DNA of 22,691 bases from Planctomycetota bacterium. GTDB taxonomy: Bacteria; Planctomycetota; PUPC01; JACPCR01. Each line of letters opens with the position of its first letter. The first letter of the stretch is position 1. A model generated the notes under the pieces. The model saw only the letters and a list, made by a program, of their open reading frames with translations, searched no databases and had not been told where the DNA came from. The stretch covers positions 1 through 22,691 of the forward strand of contig JASLXP010001086.1 of the NCBI GenBank assembly GCA_030740295.1. The letters are read 5' to 3'. A program made the translations under genes and the position numbers. Positions 1 through 7,641 of the stretch are shown in pieces.

Positions 1-938
1 TCGGAATACTCGGCATCCTGAACGCCAATCCGGACAAGCGGCACATCGTCACCAGCGCGGTCGAACATCTCTCAGTAAAAAGCCTGTGCGAAAAGCTCCA
101 GGAAGAGGATTACGAAGTCACCCGCCTTGGTGTCAATGAAAACGGTGCGCTCAATCTGGATGAGCTTTCATCTTCGATCCGGGAGGACACCGCTCTTATC
201 AGCCTGCTGGCCGCGAATCATGAAACGGGCGTCGTCTGGCCCATGAAGGAGATCGGTGAGATTGTTACCTCAACATCGGCACGCCTTCATGTGGATGCAG
301 CGATTGCCATGGGATGGATGAAAGTAAACCCGGCCGAGTGGCATGCCGATGCCGTCTCGATCTCGGGACACAAATTTCACGGTCCAAAAGGCAGCGGGAT
401 TCTGTATCTGAGGAAAGGTGTCCGCCTCTCACCGCTTTTCCACGGAGGAACGCAGGAAAGAGCACGCCGTCCGGGTACGGAAAACACCGCGGCCATCGCC
501 GGCCTGGGTAAAGCCATGGAGATTCTGAACGGCAGACGAGACCAGGATGCAGAGAGAATCAAATCGCTGCGTGATCGATTTGAATGTGAGCTACTCAGTA
601 GCGTGCCCGAATGTGTCATCCATGGCACGCAATCGGAACGGGTCGCGAACACCTCGAACATTAGCTTCGCCTACATCGATGGCGAGGCCATTCTGCTCTC
701 GCTATCGAAGGCCGGCATCTGCGTGTCCTCGGGATCTGCATGCAGCACTGGTATGGTAGAACCGTCGTACGTCCTTCGCGCCATGGGCCAGCCTGACAGC
801 CTGGCCCACGGTGCCATTCGTTTCTCCTTTTCACGCGACAACACCGAAGCGGATGTCGATCAACTCCTTCAACAGCTACCGCCGGTCGTCGAACAATTGA
901 GAGCCATGTCCCCGTTCTGGAAAAAGCAAGCGAACTGA
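1..938 (+). CDS. Cysteine desulfurase (NifS/IscS-type), 5' end missing
   Basis: This is a PLP-dependent class V aminotransferase-fold enzyme that would take sulfur from L-cysteine as an enzyme persulfide for Fe-S clusters or thio-cofactors, in the cytoplasm. The frame is open from the window edge (first full codon at base 3), so the N-terminal part lies outside. Visible motifs in order are SAVEH (the His that stacks on PLP), NHETG, HVDAA, SGHKFHGPKG with the Schiff-base lysine, RRPGTEN, and SSGSACSTG with the catalytic cysteine. The serine- and glycine-rich loop around that cysteine is short, and the next conserved RxS segment (IRFSFSRDN) is intact. The family usually has Gln three residues after the HVD aspartate (DxxQ); here it is Ile. 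Family assignment is firm. The specific pathway is unknown, as no scaffold protein gene (IscU/SufU) follows within the window. Confidence 0.93.
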   Translation, partial: GILGILNANPDKRHIVTSAVEHLSVKSLCEKLQEEDYEVTRLGVNENGALNLDELSSSIREDTALISLLAANHETGVVWPMKEIGEIVTSTSARLHVDAAIAMGWMKVNPAEWHADAVSISGHKFHGPKGSGILYLRKGVRLSPLFHGGTQERARRPGTENTAAIAGLGKAMEILNGRRDQDAERIKSLRDRFECELLSSVPECVIHGTQSERVANTSNISFAYIDGEAILLSLSKAGICVSSGSACSTGMVEPSYVLRAMGQPDSLAHGAIRFSFSRDNTEADVDQLLQQLPPVVEQLRAMSPFWKKQAN

Positions 939-1103
939 TCCATGGAGAATCCGGAGGGAAGGCGGCAGCGAGTTTCTTTGTCTTTCACCAAACGATTCAT
1001 CCATGCCCTTCACCAAAATGACGCTCGAGGGTGAGGTGGTCTGGAACAAAGATCGCAAAGCCATCGAGGCCGATCATCGGCAACCTGATAGGAGTGAATG
1101 CAC

Positions 1104-2216
1104 ATGCAAAGGCAAAACAGCCCGGCGACATCATGGGCGGTTATCGAGGACCTGATCCGCAATCGTTCTGCCCCACGCATGGGGCTTCGGGAGAATATCT
1201 GGGGCCAGACTCTCGCTAAATGGGTTGGCGAGGGCTACCCGACCGACTCCGAAGGGAAGCCCGTGGATCCGTGCGTGCACTTCGATCACGATTGGGCCGG
1301 GGTCGGCGGCGGGTTCGATCTGTGGCCACTCAGGGGGTATCGCGAGGTGGTGGAGGAGACGGACCAGTGGCAGATCGTTCGTAACGGCAGCGGCGCGGAG
1401 CTCAGGCACTGGAAGCATCGGGCCGGGACGCCCGAGCACATCCGTTTTCACATGAGCTCGCGCCAGGTCTGGGAGGAGGAGTATCGACCATACCTGCTGG
1501 AGCTGGATCGCGACCGACTCCGACTCGAAGCTGCCCGCCGGGGCCTGGCCTTGCGCCGGGAGCAGGGCAAGTGGGCCATCTTCGGGAGCATGTTCATCTT
1601 CGAACACATGCGGCAGAGCCTGGGGGACTTCTGCATGTACGAGAGTTTCCTCGCCGATCCCGAATGGATCCGGGATTACTGCAACGTGGTCACCGACTTC
1701 TACATCGCCCACGCTAGAGTGACGCTCGAGGAGGCCGGACGGCCGGACGGCATACGCATCTGCGAGGATCTGGGGTACAAAGAGAGGCTGCTGGTGTCCC
1801 CCAAGTGCCTCGAGGAGTTCGTCTTTCCGTGCTACCGGAAACTGGTTGATTTCTTTCACTCCTACAACGTGCCCGTGCTCCTGCACAGTTGCGGCTGCGT
1901 CACGGAAGCCCTGCCGATGATCCTCGAAGCCGGCTTCGACGCGTTGGACCCCATGGAACGGGCCGCGGGCTGTGACCCAAGGGAATTCGCAGAGCGGGCC
2001 GACGGGAACCTGGTGCTCATTGGTGGGTTCGACAAACGCATCCTCGAGTCCGGTGACCGGAAAGCCATCCGCCATGGAGTAACGGAGCTCCTCGGGTTCA
2101 TGCGCCAGAACCGTGTGCCCTATATCTTCAGTACCGATCACTCCATCTCCACCAACGTGGCCTACCGCGACTACCAGTACATGGTGGATGTCTACCGGGA
2201 CAACGCAGCTTACTGA
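1104..2216 (+). CDS. URO-D superfamily protein, likely corrinoid/cobalamin methyltransferase-like
   Basis: This protein of about 370 residues belongs to the uroporphyrinogen decarboxylase/MtaA-like TIM-barrel superfamily. I prefer the ATG at 1104, which lies 9 bases after AGGAG (1090-1094), over the ATG at 1098, which is only 3 bases away. The N-terminal RxxAPRMG and ENIWGQT segment resembles environmental URO-D-like methyltransferases rather than HemE, whose arginine-rich substrate motif is absent. A HSCG segment at about residues 261-264 fits the His-x-Cys zinc motif of methylcobamide:CoM-type methyltransferases and is followed by GFDALDPMER. The distal Cys ligand of those enzymes is not evident; that region reads FSTDHSIS. 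Methyl transfer to or from a corrinoid protein is therefore inferred, and no corrinoid protein is encoded nearby. It may be co-transcribed with the downstream gene, 25 bases away. Confidence 0.85.
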   Translation: MQRQNSPATSWAVIEDLIRNRSAPRMGLRENIWGQTLAKWVGEGYPTDSEGKPVDPCVHFDHDWAGVGGGFDLWPLRGYREVVEETDQWQIVRNGSGAELRHWKHRAGTPEHIRFHMSSRQVWEEEYRPYLLELDRDRLRLEAARRGLALRREQGKWAIFGSMFIFEHMRQSLGDFCMYESFLADPEWIRDYCNVVTDFYIAHARVTLEEAGRPDGIRICEDLGYKERLLVSPKCLEEFVFPCYRKLVDFFHSYNVPVLLHSCGCVTEALPMILEAGFDALDPMERAAGCDPREFAERADGNLVLIGGFDKRILESGDRKAIRHGVTELLGFMRQNRVPYIFSTDHSISTNVAYRDYQYMVDVYRDNAAY

Positions 2217-2241
2217 ACTTCCCCAAGAGATAACGCTCCTA

Positions 2242-3357
2242 ATGAAGAAAGTCATCGCCATCTTGCTGCCTGCGGCACTGTTTGCTGGTTCTGAACTGCA
2301 TGCCCAAGACACTCGCAAACCAGAACCTGCACGGCAATCTGACTTCAGGCGGCCGATAGCCAAACACCGAAACAGCAAGCCTGTGCCAACGCCCTGGCTT
2401 GGATATGGGCATGATGATCATCCGGCAATTCGCGGGGCAACCTACCTGAAGACGGCCGAGGAGATCCGCGCTATGCCCCTCAAGGGGGGAAGTGGTGCCA
2501 GGAAGCTTAGCTATCCCAAAGGAAGTGGACTTCGGATCGTTGCCACGGGGCACAGTTGGATGCGTCCCGGCTTTAGCACGCTTCCGCAGATCGCCCAGGC
2601 GGCCGGGCTCCAGCAGCAACTGCGTGTCAACAGCCGCGGCGGCGAAATGGGCGCGGCACGCATGATGTGGGAATTCGAGAACGGAGTCCTTTCATCCCGC
2701 AGGGCCAATCCCGTATGCATGGCTGCCATCACCACCGGTCGATGGGATGCCATGATGTGGGGTTCCTACACCAACGACCGGCCCGAGTACTACTTCGCCT
2801 GGATCGACTTCTGTCTGAAGTACAACCCCAAAATGGAGTTCTACCGTTTCAACGGCTGGCCCCAGTGGGCGCACGGATTTGGCAAGGGCGACAAAGAGCC
2901 GAAGATCGAGAACTATCGTGCCCAAGCCAGGAAAACAGCCAGGTCGGTCACAAAGCTGATGGCTGAAATCGACAGACGCTTCCCCGGCAAAGTCCATATC
3001 CTGCCTACCAATGAAGCAATGCTGGGGGCATTAGAACTCTACTTCGAAGGGAAGCTGCCGGGCGTGAAGGGGCTCAATCGCAAGGTCGACGGCAAAAGCC
3101 CATCCATCTGGAGCGACGGCGGACACCTTGGCGCGGGGATGGCTTGGCTCGAGGGTTACGTCTTCTATGCGACGCTCTACAAGAAGTCGCCCGAAATGAT
3201 CAGGAAAAAGCCCAGGCAGAAATTCGTTAATGACGAGTTGGATGCAGTCTTCCGAAAAATCGCGTGGCAGGCTGTCATCAACAATCCGCTTTCAGACGTA
3301 ACGGACAAGAACAGCAATGGAATCGGGGACGAGACCGAACGAGACACCGACGAGTAA
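2242..3357 (+). CDS. Exported SGNH/GDSL-hydrolase-like protein with C-terminal calcium-type repeat
   Basis: The protein has 371 residues. The start is set at the ATG that opens a clear signal peptide (MKK, a hydrophobic run, and a likely cleavage at HA-QD near residue 21). The mature domain opens its first strand with LRIVATGHSWM (about residues 98-107), in the place of the SGNH block-I GDS motif with His instead of Asp, and has VNSRGG as a candidate block II. It closes with SDGGHLG (D292, H295), which fits the block-V DxxH catalytic pair. A hydrolase of ester or glycan substituents in the periplasm or outside the cell is a reasonable but unproven role. The last 20 residues carry D-K-N-S-N-G-I-G-D-E, a TSP3/EF-hand-like calcium-binding pattern often found at the C-terminus of exported proteins. 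It sits 6 bases before the oxidoreductase gene, which suggests one transcript. Confidence 0.72.
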   Translation: MKKVIAILLPAALFAGSELHAQDTRKPEPARQSDFRRPIAKHRNSKPVPTPWLGYGHDDHPAIRGATYLKTAEEIRAMPLKGGSGARKLSYPKGSGLRIVATGHSWMRPGFSTLPQIAQAAGLQQQLRVNSRGGEMGAARMMWEFENGVLSSRRANPVCMAAITTGRWDAMMWGSYTNDRPEYYFAWIDFCLKYNPKMEFYRFNGWPQWAHGFGKGDKEPKIENYRAQARKTARSVTKLMAEIDRRFPGKVHILPTNEAMLGALELYFEGKLPGVKGLNRKVDGKSPSIWSDGGHLGAGMAWLEGYVFYATLYKKSPEMIRKKPRQKFVNDELDAVFRKIAWQAVINNPLSDVTDKNSNGIGDETERDTDE

Positions 3358-3363
3358 ATCACC

Positions 3364-4734
3364 ATGGCCATCAAACTCGGCATCTGCGGGCTCGGTAGGT
3401 TCGGACAACGCTTCATCGAACTCTTCAAAGCACACCCTCTCTGCCGTGAGGTCGTATTGTGCGAACTTCGATCGGATGTCCTGAACGCGCAGGCCCGCGA
3501 GAATCAGATTGCCCGCACCTTTGCCTCCTACGAAGAACTGCTGCGCTCAGATGTCGACGCGGTCGCAATCTTCACACAGAGGTGGACGCACGCGCCTCTT
3601 GCTATCCAGGCCCTGAAGGCGGGAAAACATGTCTACTCGGCGGTGCCTGCCGGAGTGACCGTCGATGAATTGGATGAACTGGTGAAGACCGTCGAAGAGA
3701 CCGGGCTGACCTATGCACTGGGCGAGACCAGTTTCTATCGTCCGCAGACGATCTGGTGCAGGCGAAGGTTTGCGGAAGACGCTTTCGGAAGCTTCGTCTA
3801 CGGAGAAGGGCAGTACCACCACAACATGGCGCATGGCTTTTACGCGCCCTTCTACAATGCGAACGGACCCGACTGGCAGCGGGTCGCGAGCGTCCCGCCC
3901 ATGTGGTACATCACCCACTCGGCCTCTCATGTACTCAGCGTGACGTTCTCCAGGTTTGCCAAGGTGAGTTGCTTCGGATGGCAGGACGACCACTTTGAAG
4001 AGGACGGTATATTCAACGAAGAGCTCAGCGCGTTTGATAACGCTTTCAGTAATCAGACTGCGCTCTTCCGCTCGGCCGATGGCGGAATGGCGCGCATCAA
4101 CGAATTCAGACGCACCGCGGCCGGCGAGTGCCGTCAGTCAATCATCGGCACCCATGGCGCGTATGTGGAGCAGGTGAATCCGATGGCCGGAACGATTAGC
4201 GTCCAGCAGCAGATGGACGGAACGGAAGGCGACGTTAAGGAATCAGCTCAGAGCCAGGCAGTGTGGACGGACCACGAGTGGGAGCGCGAACCGAAGCATC
4301 CGGACGGGAGCTTCGATCATGAAAGCGCCAACAGGCTGCTCAAGAGAAGCAGAAAGGACATGACCTACATTCACCGTCTGGACGGAGTCGAAATCACCGA
4401 AGAAAACCTTGGAGACTTGCCCCGCGACTATCTGGGTAAACGTCACCATGGGGTCTCATGCGTTCATGAAGTCGAGCGCTTGCCCAGAGAGTTCGTTGGC
4501 CTGCCGAATGGTCACTGTGGATCGCACCAGTTCCTGGTCCAGGATTTCATGGAAGCCATCGATACCGGAAAACTGCCACCAAACCACGTCTGGATCGGGG
4601 CCCGATACAGCGTGGGAGGTGCCGTGGCCCATGAATCCTCCAAACGCGAGGGCGAATCGCTTTCTGTCCCGGATTTTGGTCTGCCACCGGCTGACCTTGA
4701 ATGCCTTGATCCGCTCGTGAGACTGAAAGCATAG
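3364..4734 (+). CDS. Gfo/Idh/MocA-family oxidoreductase
   Basis: This 456-residue cytoplasmic protein has no signal peptide. The N-terminal Rossmann motif is GLGRFG (residues 9-14), followed by DVDAVAIFTQRWTH and ALKAGKHVY, typical of NAD(P)-dependent Gfo/Idh/MocA enzymes that oxidise or reduce sugars, inositols or related polyols. The C-terminal alpha/beta domain contains GEGQYHHNM and ends in a helix-rich segment with FMEAIDTGKLPPNHVW. The canonical EKP motif, whose lysine is catalytic in many members, reads AVP here (SAVPAG). An AVP subgroup followed by a GETSFY-like segment seems familiar, but I cannot confirm it. Either the lysine role is moved or the protein has another activity. It lies 6 bases after the SGNH-like gene, a common pairing with polysaccharide- or sugar-related genes. 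Confidence 0.88.
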   Translation: MAIKLGICGLGRFGQRFIELFKAHPLCREVVLCELRSDVLNAQARENQIARTFASYEELLRSDVDAVAIFTQRWTHAPLAIQALKAGKHVYSAVPAGVTVDELDELVKTVEETGLTYALGETSFYRPQTIWCRRRFAEDAFGSFVYGEGQYHHNMAHGFYAPFYNANGPDWQRVASVPPMWYITHSASHVLSVTFSRFAKVSCFGWQDDHFEEDGIFNEELSAFDNAFSNQTALFRSADGGMARINEFRRTAAGECRQSIIGTHGAYVEQVNPMAGTISVQQQMDGTEGDVKESAQSQAVWTDHEWEREPKHPDGSFDHESANRLLKRSRKDMTYIHRLDGVEITEENLGDLPRDYLGKRHHGVSCVHEVERLPREFVGLPNGHCGSHQFLVQDFMEAIDTGKLPPNHVWIGARYSVGGAVAHESSKREGESLSVPDFGLPPADLECLDPLVRLKA

Positions 4735-4822
4735 CCTTCTCTTCTCCTGGCTTTCAAGGAGCAATGCTTCTGCCTTTATGTCGGTTCGGTCGACGACGGC
4801 GGAGTGAGGATTTCGGGGGCAA

Positions 4823-4834
4823 TGCCTGCAGGCA
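4823..4834. repeat. Perfect 12-bp palindrome in the 269-bp gap before the propeller gene
   Basis: TGCCTGCAGGCA is self-complementary. The surrounding gap (4735-5003) holds no convincing gene; its open + frame upstream of 5004 carries no recognisable domain. The palindrome could be an operator for the gene at 5004 or chance. A GG-N10-GC arrangement at 4749-4762 resembles a sigma-54 promoter only weakly. Confidence 0.25.
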
Positions 4835-5003
4835 GACGACCGGCCGCTTCCCTGATCCGTGCGTTCGATATGCTGGTATGAGCTACCTGAAACTTCACTG
4901 GATAGAAGGTTGCGCTTCCCCAAACGCCGCCTATGTTCGACGAGCATGTCTGACGGGCGGAGCCCAAGCTCCAGGATTCAAGCAAACAGAAGGGGAGAAC
5001 AGC

Positions 5004-5921
5004 ATGGTCAAAGTCGCAATCGTCCTCGCATCGCTGTTTCTGGCGGGCGTCCGTATCGGCTCGGCAGAGGACAGGCAGCCTGTTCACACGCTTAACCGGC
5101 GTTGCCTTATCGCGGACTATGGCGGTAACAAGATCTGCATCATGGAGAAGGACGGCACCGTCAGTTGGCAAGTGAAGGCTGCCAGGCCCCAGGACGTGTG
5201 GATGCTGGCAAACGGGAATGTCATGTTCACCCACAGGCTGGGCGTCAAGGAGGTGAAGGTCGCGGACAAGACAGTGGTCTGGGAGTTTAAGACAGAAGGC
5301 CGTAACGAGGTCCATGCCTGCCAGCCCCTGGAAAATGGCATCGTCATGGTCGCCGAATCGGGCCCCATGCAGATCGTCGAAGTGGATCGTGACATGAAGA
5401 TCGTCAAGCAGGTCAAGCTGCAGACGAAGGTCAAGAACCCGCACGCCCGGATGCGCAAGGCCCGCAAGACGAAGAACGGCACCTACATCGTCGGCCAGTA
5501 TGCGGAAGCCGTTGTCCGTGAATACGACGGTGACGGCAAGATTATCAGGGAATACAAACAGAAGAACGCGTTTGGCGCGTCCCGCCTGCCGAACGGCAAC
5601 CTGCTGCTCTCGACAGGCGATGCCCACACGATCAAGGAAATCGACGCTAACGATAAGGTTGTCTGGCAGATAAAGGAGAACGAGCTTCCAGGTAACCCGC
5701 TGAGGTTCGTGGCGGGTCTGCAAAGACTCCCCAACGGCAACACGCTGGTGTGCAACTGGGGAGGGCATGGACACGTTGGCAAGCAGCCTCAGATCTTCGA
5801 AGTGACGAAGGACAAGAAGGTCGTCGGTGAACTCTTCGACTACAAGCGGTTCAAGACGATCAGCGGCGTCTGCGTACTCGACGTCAAGGGCGACCCCGCC
5901 AAGCATGAGATCGTACGCTAG
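5004..5921 (+). CDS. Exported beta-propeller protein (PQQ/arylsulfotransferase-like repeats)
   Basis: The protein has 305 residues. The ATG at 5004 follows AGGGGAGA by a few bases and opens a signal peptide (MVKVAIVLASLFLAGVRIGSA, cleavage near residue 21). The mature part is made of five or six similar blades, each with a PNGN-type turn: MLANGNVMF, LENGIVMV, KNGTYIVG, LPNGNLLLS and LPNGNTLVCN. Each is followed by an EVD/EID-type strand and a W or V-W strand. This is the architecture of PQQ-like and arylsulfotransferase-N-type propellers. No catalytic histidine of arylsulfotransferase or cofactor ligand could be assigned, so a binding or recognition role in the periplasm is as likely as an enzymatic one. 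Its stop codon overlaps that of the facing gene in a shared CTAG. Confidence 0.8.
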   Translation: MVKVAIVLASLFLAGVRIGSAEDRQPVHTLNRRCLIADYGGNKICIMEKDGTVSWQVKAARPQDVWMLANGNVMFTHRLGVKEVKVADKTVVWEFKTEGRNEVHACQPLENGIVMVAESGPMQIVEVDRDMKIVKQVKLQTKVKNPHARMRKARKTKNGTYIVGQYAEAVVREYDGDGKIIREYKQKNAFGASRLPNGNLLLSTGDAHTIKEIDANDKVVWQIKENELPGNPLRFVAGLQRLPNGNTLVCNWGGHGHVGKQPQIFEVTKDKKVVGELFDYKRFKTISGVCVLDVKGDPAKHEIVR

Positions 5922-7108
5922 TCCTCGGGGTCTGAGTCCACGGTGTAGCTTCTCAGAATGAAATCGTAGGTGGGAAGGACCGTTCCATCAGCGAAGGTGA
6001 CTCCACGGGGGCAGTGAGCGACGATCTCACTATTCCCGCTCCGCACTTCCGCGTCGAATCCCAGGCTGGCGATGCCGTAATGGGACAGTGAACGGACCTC
6101 GCCCTCATCACTGACTGCGTTCGAGTTGGCGTCGCGCCAGATCGCCAGGCCGGTCAGTTCGGAACCGCTGAGGTTGCCGTCCTGGTCGTCGTCCAGGGCT
6201 TTCAGGGCCTGGTAGCCGTTTTCCCAATACAACCAGAAGCTCACTGTGCCGAACATCTGAAGGCCGGACGTGATCCTGCCGTTTCCCCGGCGATCGAAGA
6301 CCAGCCACCCGGCCTCAGGAGAAATCCAGTTCCAGGTCTTCTTACCTGTCCCGTCGAGGTCGAACTCTACCCTCGCGTCCGGCGCCATCAGTTCCTTAAC
6401 ACTGAGCCCCTCTCGCAGGGGAACGACGATCGGCGTGATGGGTCGCGGCAGGGAGGCCAGACGCTTCTTCCGCTTGTTGAGCTCAGCAATCTCGGCTCGA
6501 TCCTTCTTCGCGTCCAGCAACGGGGTCAGGTAGCCCGCGGTTTCTATCGTGACGAAGCTCCCCAGGCCGCCGAGGCTGGACGCACCTTCCTTCTTCCATG
6601 CGTTCTCGATCACCTTGCGGTAAGCGGCAATGGCCTTCTCCTTATCACCGGTCTGCTCGATGCACCAGGCCCTCCCCAGTTGTGCAGTCAGGTTCTTTGG
6701 TTGGAGCTTCAGACATTCGTCAAAGCGCTGAATGGCCTTCGCGAGATGAGCCTTTGCGGCCTCAAGTTTCTTCGGATCAGTGGCGGGTTGGTTTCGGAAT
6801 GGTACATGTCTGGGCTGGTGGCCAAACCACGCTCCCAAATTCTCTCTCCCGCGCTGCACCTTGCATTTATCCGACTTCAGGGCATAGGCCATCCCGTGGA
6901 CACGTGCCAGGGCGAAGAGGGCCCGGTGATCTTTGGCGTTGGCCTTAACCTGCTTCTCCAGGTTCTTCACCAACCGATCAACCGGGATGTTAACCAGGTC
7001 CGGCATCATGTATTGCGCGGATAATGGAGCCAGCGAATGCGTGGCATTAGCGATGACCAGAACGATGATCAAAAAGGGTCGAGAGGATTGATCGGGGCAG
7101 CGGTTCAT
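5918..7108 (-). CDS. Secreted TPR protein with C-terminal EF-hand/RTX-associated calcium module
   Basis: The protein has 396 residues. I chose the ATG whose coding strand is preceded by AAGGAG 5 bases upstream, rather than an ATG six codons earlier. Residues 11-31 form a signal peptide with a likely cleavage after LSA. Residues about 45-175 carry TPR-like helices (DHRALFALARVHG, AIQRFDECLKLQPKN, QLGRAWCIEQTGDKEKAIAAYRKVIE). The C-terminal third follows a pattern known from RTX/haemolysin-associated calcium-binding proteins: FDLDGTGKK, WLVFDRRGNGRI, ALDDDQDGNLSGSEL (about 306-318), WRDANSNAVSDEGEV, LSHYGIASLGFD. The aspartates at loop positions 1, 3 and 5 suggest calcium binding. Its binding partner is unknown. 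It faces the exported propeller gene and shares its stop palindrome. Confidence 0.8.
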   Translation of the reverse strand: MNRCPDQSSRPFLIIVLVIANATHSLAPLSAQYMMPDLVNIPVDRLVKNLEKQVKANAKDHRALFALARVHGMAYALKSDKCKVQRGRENLGAWFGHQPRHVPFRNQPATDPKKLEAAKAHLAKAIQRFDECLKLQPKNLTAQLGRAWCIEQTGDKEKAIAAYRKVIENAWKKEGASSLGGLGSFVTIETAGYLTPLLDAKKDRAEIAELNKRKKRLASLPRPITPIVVPLREGLSVKELMAPDARVEFDLDGTGKKTWNWISPEAGWLVFDRRGNGRITSGLQMFGTVSFWLYWENGYQALKALDDDQDGNLSGSELTGLAIWRDANSNAVSDEGEVRSLSHYGIASLGFDAEVRSGNSEIVAHCPRGVTFADGTVLPTYDFILRSYTVDSDPED

Positions 7109-7209
7109 GTGTTCTCCTTTCGCCATACCAGGAACTTGGTTCTAAAGCCGAATATTTCTTTGGTGCAACGGACGCGGGCTCTGTCCGATCTGCACTCCTA
7201 AAACGCGCA

Positions 7210-7365
7210 CTACGATGTGCGAAAACATGATCTTCCAGAAGGCAGGACAACGCCAACAAGTCTGAAGGGATCTTGGGGATCGATAAGCACTGTCCCGTCC
7301 TCCGGCCGCTTGTAGATGGCGTTGCGGGGGCAGGCGGGGTGGTCGAAATCCACGTGCTTCCTGTT
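7210..7365 (-). pseudogene. Remnant of a 4Fe-4S ferredoxin-type electron-transfer subunit (NarH/EbdB/DmsB-like)
   Basis: In this frame the - strand encodes DHPACPRNAIYKRPEDGT followed by VLIDPQDP (about 7260-7345). This closely resembles the ferredoxin segment of molybdopterin-oxidoreductase beta subunits, where one expects HPAC-V-x-x-C-P-x-x-AIYKRPEDGIVLID followed by CRG. Compared with that pattern about four residues including a cluster cysteine are missing between HPAC and PRNA, and the following CRG cysteine region is lost (DPFRLVGVV). An in-frame TGA stands immediately before the fragment and a TAG closes it after about 50 codons. There is no start codon with a ribosome binding site. 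I read this as a decayed gene fragment rather than a working protein. Homology is inferred by eye from family memory. Confidence 0.6.
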
Positions 7366-7422
7366 TCAGTACTCAAGGAGGTGAGGTCGGCGTCCCAGGG
7401 CGATGGCTCAACGAGCGATCAT

Positions 7423-7584
7423 ATGTTGATTCCCTTCGGGCTGAAGATGCCCGAAATCGAGAGAATCGCTTACGAAAAGACACTGAATCATCTCGGTGGC
7501 GACAAGTTGAGGGCCGCGCGGTCCCTGGGTGTCAGCGAACGGACCCTCTATCGAAAGCTGGCCAGGGAAGATTCGGAAGCCTGA
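7423..7584 (+). CDS. Orphan Fis-type helix-turn-helix (possible fragment of a sigma-54 activator)
   Basis: The 53 residues include IERIAYEKTLNHLGGDKLRAARSLGVSERTLYRKL, here split as IERIAYEKTL, NHLGGDKLRAARSLGV and SERTLYRKL. This is the standard C-terminal Fis DNA-binding domain of NtrC-family activators (E-x-x-x-L-x-x-x-x-G-N-x-x-x-A-A-x-x-L-G-I-x-x-x-T-L-Y-x-K-L). The preceding PFGL segment resembles the linker found before that domain in full-length regulators. No receiver or AAA+ domain precedes it. The frame stays open upstream, to a TTG at 7273, but that stretch overlaps the ferredoxin remnant on the other strand and has no domain. There is no clear ribosome binding site before the ATG. 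It could be a small stand-alone Fis-like protein, but the debris around it makes a truncated regulator more likely. Confidence 0.5.
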   Translation: MLIPFGLKMPEIERIAYEKTLNHLGGDKLRAARSLGVSERTLYRKLAREDSEA

Positions 7585-7641
7585 GTCGCCATGCTGAATG
7601 GTCAGCCTCCCATCCCATCCGGTGCCTCTGGCCTTGTTGCC

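Noticed and set aside
1003..1155. Small + strand ORF of about 50 codons overlapping the start of the URO-D-like gene
   Set aside because: It has no ribosome binding site, no domain, and it overlaps the better supported gene start; its cysteine pair near the end is not a recognisable motif.
1131..2378. Long open frame on the minus strand opposite the URO-D-like gene
   Set aside because: It is a mirror of a GC-rich coding gene; no motif or start signal is visible on that strand.
4749..4762. GG-N10-GC as a sigma-54 promoter for the gene at 5004
   Set aside because: The -12 half reads GAGC rather than TTGC and it lies 240 bases from the start codon; the match is close to chance in GC-rich DNA.
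4776..5906. Long open frame on the minus strand opposite the propeller gene
   Set aside because: It shows no family motif, while the + strand has a signal peptide, ribosome binding site and propeller repeats.
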